A stretch of DNA of 14,946 nt from an uncultured Eubacteriales bacterium (GCA_934417455.1 CAKRWK010000005.1:1-14946), one strand, 5' to 3'; shown: positions 7,814-13,921, numbered from the stretch's first letter. The notes: a model not told the origin generated them from the letters alone. Translations and numbers: made by a program.

Positions 7814-8869
7814 ATGGCGGATTTTGAAGAAAACAGAAAATACATCGAACAGGTGATAGGATACACGTTCCGTGACGGAAGCCTTTTGCGGCAGGCCTTC
7901 ACGAGAACCACCTATTGCAATGAACATACGGCGCCGGGCGGCGGGACGTATCAGTCCAACGAAGTGCTTGAATTTCTCGGCGACGCCGTTTTGTCGGGCG
8001 CCGTGGCCACGTTGCTTTTCGAGAGTTATACAAGGCGGTACGAGTATGGCCTGTACTCCGAACTCGATGAGGGGGATTACTCCGTCATCCGTTCTGCTCT
8101 CAGCGACAAAAAGAACCTGTCGGCCAGTATGAAAAAACTCGGATTGCAAATATTTCTTTACATGGGAGCGGGAGACCGCAAGAAGAACGCCCAGAACGAA
8201 CCTTCCGTGGAGGAGGATTTGTTCGAGAGTATCATCGGCGCAGTCTACCTCGATTCGGACGGAGACATGCGCGTCGTGCGGGGTGTTGTGTCGCGCATGC
8301 TCGATGTGCGCGAATACCTTGTCCGTCCCGAAGGGGCGGGCAGTGCCAAAGGGACAGGCGGTGCCAAAGGGGTAGGCAGTGCCAAAGGGGCAGGCAGCGC
8401 CAAAGGAGCACTGCAGGAGTTCTGCGCCGCGCGGGAGCACCGTCTGCCGCCGCCGGTGTATGAATTGACGGACGAGCGGACGGAGAGTGGCGTTCCCGTG
8501 TATACTTACGCCTGCCGCATCGGCGAAACTCTGTACGGTGAGGGACGCGGAAAAAATCGCAAAGCCGCCGAAGCGGAAGCCGCGGCCGCGACACTGGCGC
8601 GGTTGGCGGCCGAATATACCCCGAAAAAAGAAAAAGCCGCCCCGGAGGGCGACCCGTCAGACAGTCCGCTACGGCGGCTGAACGAATATGCCGCACACCG
8701 CGGCTTGCGGCCGCGGGTCGGCGAGGTCAGTGAGAAACCGACGGCAGAGGGCACACTTTTCACCGCGCGCATCGCGCTCGGCGCCGCAGCGGCCACGGGG
8801 GAGGGCTATACGAAAAAGGACGCGAAGCAGGCGGCCGCCGCGGCACTGCTTTCCTGCCTGCCGACGTAA
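7814..8869 (+). CDS. rnc: Ribonuclease III with tandem dsRNA-binding domains
   Basis: A 351-residue double-strand-specific endoribonuclease; typical bacterial RNase III is about 220-250 residues. The N-terminal catalytic domain (about 1-170) has the signature NEVLEFLGDAVLS at 49-61 and EDLFESIIGAVYLD at 134-147, with all four catalytic acids present (E50, D57, D135, E138). A repeat linker of four (A/T/V)G(S/G)AKG units covers 175-198. Next is a dsRBD at about 199-266 (ALQEFCAAREHRLPPPVYEL ... GEGRGKNRKAAEAEAAAATL). A second, more divergent dsRBD-like domain follows at about 284-348 (SPLRRLNEYAAHRGLRP ... GYTKKDAKQAAAAALLSCL). The gene is alone under its own promoter and has no acpP, smc or ftsY beside it, unlike many Firmicutes. 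Active enzyme is likely; whether it is the housekeeping copy is unknown. Confidence 0.93.
   Translation: MADFEENRKYIEQVIGYTFRDGSLLRQAFTRTTYCNEHTAPGGGTYQSNEVLEFLGDAVLSGAVATLLFESYTRRYEYGLYSELDEGDYSVIRSALSDKKNLSASMKKLGLQIFLYMGAGDRKKNAQNEPSVEEDLFESIIGAVYLDSDGDMRVVRGVVSRMLDVREYLVRPEGAGSAKGTGGAKGVGSAKGAGSAKGALQEFCAAREHRLPPPVYELTDERTESGVPVYTYACRIGETLYGEGRGKNRKAAEAEAAAATLARLAAEYTPKKEKAAPEGDPSDSPLRRLNEYAAHRGLRPRVGEVSEKPTAEGTLFTARIALGAAAATGEGYTKKDAKQAAAAALLSCLPT
8336..8407 (+). repeat. Four tandem 18-bp repeats inside the RNase III gene
   Basis: Four in-frame 18-bp units (8336-8353, 8354-8371, 8372-8389, 8390-8407) share the core GGC-(A/G)G(T/C)-GCC-AAA-GG and encode AGSAKG, TGGAKG, VGSAKG and AGSAKG. 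The units differ at only a few bases, which points to recent duplication by slippage. They form a flexible Gly/Ala/Lys linker between the catalytic domain and the first dsRBD, and copy number may vary between strains. Confidence 0.9.
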
Positions 8870-8969
8870 AGGTACAGCCCTGACCCGCGCTCCCGACGAC
8901 CCTTTGCGTAGGTGTCCCCGTATGCCGGGGCGAAGCGGGGAACACGTCCCGTCGGTTCGTCTTTTCCGC

Positions 8970-9143
8970 AAAAAAACGTGCGACGGCCACTGGCCGTCGC
9001 ACATTCCCCTCTGATTTTATCCAAACCGAAGTCTGAACGTCGGGTGCTAATTGCGGATCGACACGAAACACGCGTCAAGGGGAACGCGCCCTCCGGGTCG
9101 AACACCCTTTATACCCGAGGCGATGCGGAGAGTGTGCATATAC
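8970..9143 (-). ncRNA. Candidate small structured RNA between convergent genes
   Basis: On the minus strand a promoter-like element (9150-9177) precedes about 170 nt that end at a strong terminator (8978-9002 plus T7). Within it are two further stems: an 8-bp stem 9090-9098/9113-9120 with one bulged G, and a 6-bp stem 9070-9075/9084-9089 with an 8-nt loop. It does not show the SRP RNA signature and is too short for RNase P RNA or tmRNA. It may equally be the 3' untranslated region of the small membrane protein gene. No known family recognised. Confidence 0.3.
8978..9002 (-). terminator. Strong intrinsic terminator (minus strand), perhaps bidirectional
   Basis: GTGCGACGGCC and GGCCGTCGCAC form an 11-bp perfect stem with a 3-nt loop. 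On the minus strand one base separates the stem from a run of seven T (8976-8970), a textbook terminator. It serves the small membrane protein gene or the candidate RNA. On the plus strand it follows rnc by 108 nt but lacks an adjacent T-run, so it would end rnc transcripts less well. Confidence 0.85.
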
Positions 9144-9149
9144 CCCGGG

Positions 9150-9177
9150 ATTATACCATTACTTCAGCATAAACCAA
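9150..9177 (-). promoter_or_regulatory. Possible extended -10 promoter overlapping a gene end
   Basis: Minus strand: TTGGTT (9177-9172), 16-nt spacer, then TGGTATAAT (9158-9150), a perfect TATAAT with the extended -10 TGn. It straddles the stop codon of the small membrane protein gene and points toward the terminator at 8978. The -35 is poor (three to four of six), so this is tentative. Confidence 0.4.
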
Positions 9178-9686
9178 AGGATGATATAAAGCAAAATAAG
9201 GAAGGGAACGGAGAAGAGAAACAACAGCAGAAACGTGGTCAACCGGTCAAACAGGTTGGCGCGCTCCGCCTTTGTGAGTTTGCGGAAACGGAAATTCTTC
9301 ACCTTGCCAAAGAAGGTTTTGAGGGCGCCCGGAATGCTCTTGAAGAAATTCGGAAGAGTGCTCGTGAAGAACGTTTTCAGCGCACCCGGCACGGCGCGGA
9401 AAAAGGCCGGCAGAGTTTTCGTGAAGAAGGCGGGCAGAAGTTGGGTAAAGAACTTCGCCACGGCGTTTCCGAACGCGACCCAGAACGCGACGAAACGGAC
9501 GCCGAAGGGCGCCTTTTCGGGGGTGGGGGTCTCCGTCTTGTTGTGAGACATATCCGCCTCTTCGGCGGCATCCAGGGCGCGGGCGGCGGCCTCAAGGGAT
9601 TCGGTCGGCTTTTCGGCCGTAGCCGTGGCAGACATGCCGCCTTCCGACGCGGTCAGCCCGGTGTCGGTTCTCTGATTTTCTTCCAT
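9159..9686 (-). CDS. Small repeat-containing membrane protein, unknown function
   Basis: A 175-residue protein that I do not recognise. Residues 1-60 are polar and low complexity, rich in Ala, Glu and Thr. Residues 61-82 are aromatic and hydrophobic. Residues 91-128 are two near-identical 19-residue units, TLPAFFRAVPGALKTFFTS and TLPNFFKSIPGALKTFFGK, preceded by a half unit (LLPAFFTK, 83-90). Each unit looks like a short cationic, Phe-rich amphipathic helix kinked by Pro and Gly. After a basic stretch (FRFRKLTKAERAN), residues about 150-173 form one strong transmembrane helix ending WFMLK. An ATG at 9728 is in frame but is part of the promoter -10 region, so the start is ATG 9686; GGAGG (9701-9705) lies a rather long 14 nt before it. 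A tail-anchored membrane-surface protein is plausible. Confidence 0.75.
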   Translation of the reverse strand: MEENQRTDTGLTASEGGMSATATAEKPTESLEAAARALDAAEEADMSHNKTETPTPEKAPFGVRFVAFWVAFGNAVAKFFTQLLPAFFTKTLPAFFRAVPGALKTFFTSTLPNFFKSIPGALKTFFGKVKNFRFRKLTKAERANLFDRLTTFLLLFLFSVPFLILLYIILWFMLK

Positions 9687-9730
9687 TATGTATCGTGTGA
9701 CCTCCGCTGCATGAAATTTCCTGTTCATTC

Positions 9731-9759
9731 ATTGTAGCATATTCTTTCATCATTGTCAA
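9731..9759 (-). promoter_or_regulatory. Consensus promoter of the small membrane protein gene
   Basis: Minus strand TTGACA (9759-9754), 17-nt spacer, TACAAT (9736-9731): the same boxes and spacing as the operon promoter at 7689-7717. Transcription should start near 9724, which rules out ATG 9728 as the start of the membrane protein and leaves a leader of about 40 nt. Confidence 0.85.
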
Positions 9760-9793
9760 CCGATTTTTTCGCATTTTTATGAAATTATTTTCC

Positions 9794-9801
9794 GGGAGGA
9801 G
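9794..9801 (+). promoter_or_regulatory. Ribosome binding site of the CYTH gene
   Basis: GGGAGGAG lies 7 nt before ATG 9809. This strong site lies within the longer frame that begins at ATG 9779, so the start at 9809 is preferred. Confidence 0.85.
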
Positions 9802-9808
9802 ATTCCGA

Positions 9809-10357
9809 ATGGCAGAGAATGCCGGAAAAGGGCGGGAAATCCCCGTCGAAATCGAGAGAAAATACCTTGCCCGCATGCCGCACGTGCCGGCGCTCGCATG
9901 CATGGAAGGATACACCGTGAGCGACATGGAGCAGGCCTATCTCGCCGCCGCTCCGGGAACGACGCACCGCGTGCGCGCCCGCACGTCGGACGGAAAGACG
10001 CGCTTTTACGAGACGAAAAAACGACGTATCGACGGCATGAGTGCCGAAGAGGACGAACGCGAAATCACGGTGGAAGAATACACCGCGCTTTTTGCCGCGC
10101 GCGACCCTGCGCGGCGCGTCATTTACAAAAAACGGTATACATTTATTTACAAAAACCAACTTTTTGAGGTGGATATATACCCGTTCTGGACAAAACAGTG
10201 CGTGGTAGAAACGGAACTTCCGCGGCGCGATATGCGTGCGGCGTTCCCATCTGTCCTCACCGTGATACGCGAGGTGACGGGGGACAGCCGATATTCCAAC
10301 GCCGCCCTGTCAAAGGAAATTCCGCCCGAGGACGAAACGGAGGAGACACATATATAA
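9809..10357 (+). CDS. CYTH-domain protein (triphosphate tunnel metalloenzyme)
   Basis: A 182-residue protein of the CYTH superfamily, whose members act on triphosphates (thiamine triphosphate, inorganic tripolyphosphate, ATP to cAMP) in an eight-strand tunnel. The defining ExExK motif is seen as EIERK at 14-18. Basic tunnel residues follow (HRVRAR 53-58, ETKKRR 68-73, YKKRY 106-110), then acidic metal-site candidates E120 and D122 (FEVDIY) and E134/E136 (VVETELP). Length is typical of single-domain bacterial members. The stop and the next gene's ATG share one base (TAATG), so the two are co-translated. Which triphosphate it uses cannot be told from sequence; a tripolyphosphatase or nucleoside triphosphatase is the default guess for Clostridia. 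Confidence 0.88.
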   Translation: MAENAGKGREIPVEIERKYLARMPHVPALACMEGYTVSDMEQAYLAAAPGTTHRVRARTSDGKTRFYETKKRRIDGMSAEEDEREITVEEYTALFAARDPARRVIYKKRYTFIYKNQLFEVDIYPFWTKQCVVETELPRRDMRAAFPSVLTVIREVTGDSRYSNAALSKEIPPEDETEETHI

Positions 10358-11607
10358 TGAAGAAAAATCAGACCGGCGTGCGGAAGAGAACCGACGCCGA
10401 GCGCGTGCTTCTGTCCTCCCTCGGCGCCGCGCTGTTCGGCGGCGTCCCGTGCGAGGCGCCGAAGGAAATCATGGACGCGGCGTTTGCCCTCGGAAAGGTT
10501 CATGCCGTTGCGGCGACGGCCTTTGCCGACGTACCCGCCGACCGCTTTTCCGACGCGGCGGCCGTCCCCCGTCACCTGTTTACCGTGATGAAGAACAATG
10601 CCGCCGTCCACGCCGGGCACCGCGACATCGACCGCCTTCTCACCGGCGCGGGGATTCCGTACTGTATTCTGAAAGGCGCGGCCTCGGCCTCGTACTATCC
10701 CGTGCCCTCCCTGCGCGCCATGGGCGACGTAGATTTTCTCGTGCACGAAGAGGACGTTGCCCGCGCGGCGGAACGTCTGTCGACCGCAGGCTATGTTCCG
10801 ACGGGCATGCCGCACGGATTTCACGACGTCTATCACAAAGGCGACCTGTCCTATGAACTGCACCGCGCCGTGACGGAGTTTCCCGACACGCCCGTCGGCC
10901 GCCGCGTGCGGGAGATGCTTTCGGACACCGTGGATACCGCGCGCCTGACCGAAAACGCCCTTTGCACCTGCCGCCTGCCCGACGATTTTCATCACGGGCT
11001 CATCATGCTTCTGCATATGCAGCACCATATGTTTGCCGTCGGCATCGGCCTTCGGCACCTTTCGGATTTCGCCGTGTTCCTGTTCCGCCTCGGGGAGGAA
11101 CGCTTCCGGGCGACGCTGGAAGCGCCGTTACGCGAGGTCGGCCTCTGGCATTTTGCCGCGGCCGTCTCCGCCGCCGCGCACGTCGGGCTCGGCCTGCCGT
11201 ATATGTCCTTCATGGCGGAGGGCATGCCGGTGGCGGAAGCGCTTCTTTGCGACATTCTCGACAGCGGCAATTTCGGCCGTGCCGATGACGGACGTCTCGG
11301 GGAAGGGTATTTTCTCGCCGCCGTCGGCGGTGACGTGAAAAACGGCCCCGTGCGCAACCTGTTCCTTTCCGTGAACGGCGCGACGGTGCACGCCTTTCCC
11401 TTCCTTCGCCGGTGGTGGATTCTGCGCCCGCCCTTCTGGGTCTTCATCGTCCTGCGCCGCGTCGTGCGCGTACTCACGGGCAAGCGCAAACCCGCGCACC
11501 TTGTCTCTGCGTACCGCCGCGGCCGTCCGCGCCGCGAACTCTACCGCGCCCTCGCCGCTTTCGAGCCGGAAGGGGAACATCCGGAAGAACGCACGAAACC
11601 GCTTTGA
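10357..11607 (+). CDS. Nucleotidyltransferase family protein (NTP_transf_5 type)
   Basis: A 416-residue cytoplasmic protein resembling the uncharacterised nucleotidyltransferase family PF14907. Key pattern: GIPYCILKGAASASYYPVP at 99-117 (the LKG motif), SLRAMGDVDFLVHEED at 118-133 with the paired acids D124 and D126, and a downstream third acidic candidate E167 in SYELHRAV. Further His-rich helices (FHHGLIMLLHMQHHMF, 211-226) and HLSDFAVFL follow, as in this family. A Trp-rich, hydrophobic then basic C-terminus (WWILRPPFWVFIVLRR, about 353-368, then KRKPAH) might touch the membrane. The frame is open upstream to 10198, but ATG 10357 follows GGAGGAG and overlaps the CYTH stop by one base. Relatives occur in surface-polysaccharide and lasso-peptide loci; substrate unknown. 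Confidence 0.78.
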   Translation: MKKNQTGVRKRTDAERVLLSSLGAALFGGVPCEAPKEIMDAAFALGKVHAVAATAFADVPADRFSDAAAVPRHLFTVMKNNAAVHAGHRDIDRLLTGAGIPYCILKGAASASYYPVPSLRAMGDVDFLVHEEDVARAAERLSTAGYVPTGMPHGFHDVYHKGDLSYELHRAVTEFPDTPVGRRVREMLSDTVDTARLTENALCTCRLPDDFHHGLIMLLHMQHHMFAVGIGLRHLSDFAVFLFRLGEERFRATLEAPLREVGLWHFAAAVSAAAHVGLGLPYMSFMAEGMPVAEALLCDILDSGNFGRADDGRLGEGYFLAAVGGDVKNGPVRNLFLSVNGATVHAFPFLRRWWILRPPFWVFIVLRRVVRVLTGKRKPAHLVSAYRRGRPRRELYRALAAFEPEGEHPEERTKPL

Positions 11608-11756
11608 TTGAAATTGAACATTATTTTCGGTTTTGACGGAACAATCTTCCTGCAATATTTTCTGTTTGCGAAAAACCGACGGAACCATCCGCTCGCGGCA
11701 CGCGCCGTGAGGGAATTCTTGCAGAACGCCGGATAGTATGGCACCGGCACGGAAAA

Positions 11757-11815
11757 CGCCGTTTCTCCCGCTTTCGTACACCCTGTACGCCACGCGGGCG
11801 CAAACGGCGGTTTTT
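11757..11815 (+). terminator. Nested hairpin terminator after the CYTH-nucleotidyltransferase pair
   Basis: Three nested inverted repeats: CGCCGTTT (11757-11764) with AAACGGCG (11802-11809), CCCGC (11767-11771) with GCGGG (11794-11798), and GTAC (11776-11779) with GTAC (11785-11788). A G and five T follow (11810-11815). It lies 150 nt past the stop. A second hairpin, ACCCGT/ACGGGT (11816-11821/11837-11842), follows at once. Confidence 0.65.
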
Positions 11816-11897
11816 ACCCGTCGGCGCGCTCTTTTTACGGGTCGATTGTTCAATGTGCCCAAAATTTTTTTTGATTTTTGTGCAAAATGACGAAGAA

Positions 11898-11913
11898 ATG
11901 AAAAAATTTTCAT
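11898..11913. promoter_or_regulatory. Perfect palindrome upstream of the lipoprotein promoter
   Basis: ATGAAAA-AA-TTTTCAT, a perfect 7-2-7 inverted repeat, ends 19 bp upstream of the -35 box at 11933. It could be a regulator site or, with the flanking A/T tracts, an UP-type element. Its 7-2-7 geometry matches the palindrome at 7663-7678, although the sequences differ. Confidence 0.35.
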
Positions 11914-11932
11914 ATTTTTTTAAGTTTCCCTA

Positions 11933-11961
11933 TTGATTTTTCGGATGGGAATATATAGAAT
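11933..11961 (+). promoter_or_regulatory. Promoter of the solute-binding lipoprotein gene
   Basis: TTGATT (11933-11938), 17-nt spacer, TAGAAT (11956-11961), preceded by AT-rich sequence. Transcription should begin near 11968, giving a leader of about 63 nt. Confidence 0.7.
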
Positions 11962-12032
11962 GATAGTACCGAAAGGGAAGCGGACGTGCCGTCTCTTCCC
12001 GTAGGCAAAATTCAACCGAAAGGGACTATCAT
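11960..12032 (+). promoter_or_regulatory. Structured leader with direct repeat and inverted repeat around the start codon
   Basis: ACCGAAAGGGA occurs at 11968-11978 and again at 12015-12025, where it supplies the Shine-Dalgarno (AAAGGGA, 5-6 nt before ATG 12031). Between them GGGAAG (11975-11980) pairs with CTTCCC (11995-12000), extended by GGAC/GTCT, as a hairpin close to the mRNA 5' end. The TCCC of that stem could instead pair with the GGGA of the Shine-Dalgarno. Separately, ATGATAGTACC (11960-11970) and GGGACTATCAT (12022-12032) are inverted copies with one mismatch. Confidence 0.45.
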
Positions 12033-13887
12033 GAAGAAAATCATTTCTCTTGTTCTTCTTCTCGCCATGGTTCTCGGCTGTGTCGCCGTTCTTTCCTCCT
12101 GCGGAAAAAAGGAAGAAAACTGCACGCACCCGAAGATGACCTACACGAAGAAGGACGCAACGAATCACACGGCCTCCTGCCCCGACTGCGGCTATACCCC
12201 GACGCAGAAACACACCTGGAAGGGCGACGCCTGCTCCCTGTGCGGCGCGAAGAAAACCGTTGCCACCGACCCGTGCGACGATGAAATCAATGCCAAGGAC
12301 TACCCCTGGGGCAGCACCAACCTCGTCATGAGCGTGGGTGACAACTCCAACAGAGGCGAACTTGAGTCCGGCGGTAAAGCGTTTGTTTCCGGCGAATGGA
12401 CGGAAGCCAATGTCAACGCGGGCAATACGATGGCTACCGTCGATGCGGACATTCTCCGTCAGGTCGTGACCCGTAACGCCAACGCTGCGAATGCAACGCA
12501 TGTCACCATGACCTATCAGTATATGGTAGACTACGGCTGGAACCAGGTTATGAGCCAGATTGCCGTAGAAACCGCCGCGGACAATACGCCCGACATCTAC
12601 TACAACTTCATCTATGACATGGTGGGCGCCTCCATCAACGGCTATTTCGCCAATGTGTACGGCAACACCTACCTCGGCCCGTTCTATGAGAACTTCGATA
12701 AAGACGCCATCGACGCGCACGGTTACAACTGGCAGTACATGCAGGATCTGACCTTCTCGACGAAGGTGATGTACCTCATCGCGTCCGACTTCTCCTTCGA
12801 CCTTTCCCGCGCTTACATGATTATGCCCATCAGCCTGAAACTTCTCGACCAGGCCATCAACATCACGGGCGACTGGGACGGCAACACCATCGTTGACGTC
12901 GACGACTTCTATGCCATGGTCAAGGCCGGCGGTTGGACGTGGTCGAAAATCATGGAATACACCGAAGCGCTCCGCAAACCCGACTCAAACGGCGGCTACT
13001 CCCTCGCCGCGGACGGAAACTGCATTGCTGGTTTCGCCATGTCCAGCCAGTCCGGTCTTGCCACAACCGCTGCCATGTACACTTCCTCCATGCACATTGT
13101 CAACCGTGAAGTCGGTGCGGACGGAGAATATACATACTCTTACGGTGCCGAATGCCCCGCATCCCTTGTCGCTATCTGCAACATGCTGAAAGACGTTGTG
13201 GCGGGTACTGACGGTGAGCGTGACCAGTTGACCGAACCCAAGGGTACGAGCGGCGTTCTTATCTACAAGGGACAGACCACCGAAACGCAGCAGATGTTCG
13301 CACAGAACCGTCTCTTCTGCGACACGGCCGTCCTTCTCGGCGCCATCGAAAAATCCATTTATCAGACCATGTGGGATGACAGCACCGGCTCCAAGGGCTT
13401 TGCCGTGGCACCCGTTGCCAAACTGACCACGGACGGTAACTATCAGACCACCATCCACAACGTCGGTAAAGTTTTCGGTATTTCCTCGAAGTGCGGTAGC
13501 GTGGATGCCGCCTGCGCGTACATCAACTACAACTCCACCGAATCGAGCGACATCCTCGCCGAATACTACGAGTGGGTTATCGGTTACGGCCGCGCTGTTA
13601 CGACCGCCAACGTGGAACTCCTTCTCAACATGAAGGAAGACCTTGTGTACTCTCACGATAAAGTCGTGGAAGACGCCATCGGTATCATCTACAACACCGA
13701 AACCATCACCAACCCGCTCGGCGGTGAGGACACCACGGTCGGTGCCGTCCGTTGGCACATCTTCGCTCTTTCCTACTGGAAGTGCGACCAGATTTCTCAG
13801 CTCTACACCGGTGTCAAAGACATGAAACTCTCGAAACTGCAGGAAATTCAGCAGAACTTCATCAAGAACGCGAAACTGGACGGCTGA
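12031..13887 (+). CDS. Solute-binding-like lipoprotein with N-terminal Cys/His module
   Basis: A 618-residue surface lipoprotein. Signal peptide 1-23 and lipobox LSSC give lipid attachment at C24. Residues 31-75 are a compact Cys/His-rich module (C31, H33, H46, C50-x2-C53, H61, C68-x2-C71) resembling a zinc-ribbon-like repeat of secreted Firmicute proteins. From about 85 the protein has the look of an extracellular solute-binding protein of ABC sugar transporters: MSQIAVETAADNTPDIYYN, a Trp/Tyr-rich middle, GGWTWSKIMEYTEALRK near 300-316, and the C-terminal QISQLYTGVKDMKLSKLQEI. A segment GDWDGNTIVDVDDF (280-293) fits an EF-hand/dockerin-like loop (D281, D283, N285, D289, D292). No permease genes are adjacent. 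Start at ATG 12031 fits Shine-Dalgarno and signal peptide; a longer frame from 11986 is rejected. Ligand unknown, likely an oligosaccharide. Confidence 0.8.
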   Translation: MKKIISLVLLLAMVLGCVAVLSSCGKKEENCTHPKMTYTKKDATNHTASCPDCGYTPTQKHTWKGDACSLCGAKKTVATDPCDDEINAKDYPWGSTNLVMSVGDNSNRGELESGGKAFVSGEWTEANVNAGNTMATVDADILRQVVTRNANAANATHVTMTYQYMVDYGWNQVMSQIAVETAADNTPDIYYNFIYDMVGASINGYFANVYGNTYLGPFYENFDKDAIDAHGYNWQYMQDLTFSTKVMYLIASDFSFDLSRAYMIMPISLKLLDQAINITGDWDGNTIVDVDDFYAMVKAGGWTWSKIMEYTEALRKPDSNGGYSLAADGNCIAGFAMSSQSGLATTAAMYTSSMHIVNREVGADGEYTYSYGAECPASLVAICNMLKDVVAGTDGERDQLTEPKGTSGVLIYKGQTTETQQMFAQNRLFCDTAVLLGAIEKSIYQTMWDDSTGSKGFAVAPVAKLTTDGNYQTTIHNVGKVFGISSKCGSVDAACAYINYNSTESSDILAEYYEWVIGYGRAVTTANVELLLNMKEDLVYSHDKVVEDAIGIIYNTETITNPLGGEDTTVGAVRWHIFALSYWKCDQISQLYTGVKDMKLSKLQEIQQNFIKNAKLDG

Positions 13888-13921
13888 TTTTCCGCCATAC
13901 AGTCAATCCGACCCCAAGGGA

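Larger units (their letters stand above)
11608..12030. other. Long intergenic region: terminator, AT-rich tract, promoter, leader
   Basis: No convincing gene in 423 nt. The first 150 nt after the nucleotidyltransferase are unremarkable apart from an inverted repeat CGGTTTT/AAAACCG. Next come two hairpins (11757-11815 and 11816-11842), an AT-rich tract about 11860-11940 holding a palindrome, a promoter (11933-11961), and a structured leader reaching ATG 12031. The short frames across it on both strands lack ribosome binding sites. Confidence 0.7.

Noticed and set aside
8336..8407. Short repeats as a CRISPR array
   Set aside because: The 18-bp units are directly adjacent with no unique spacers and are in frame within rnc.
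8669..9105. Overlapping short frames on both strands after rnc
   Set aside because: They cross the strong terminator hairpin at 8978-9002 and have no ribosome binding sites or recognisable motifs.
9086..9120. tRNA T-arm-like sequence (GGGTCGAACACCC)
   Set aside because: The loop is 5 nt rather than 7, and no acceptor, anticodon or D arm can be found around it on either strand.
9753..9781. Plus-strand promoter for the CYTH gene (TTGTCA-N17-TTTATG)
   Set aside because: The -10 matches only about three of six bases and lacks the final T; the gene must have a promoter, but I cannot place it.
10147..12720. Minus-strand open frames of 165-303 codons opposite the nucleotidyltransferase and solute-binding genes
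   Set aside because: They are shadows of well-supported plus-strand genes and have no domain signatures.
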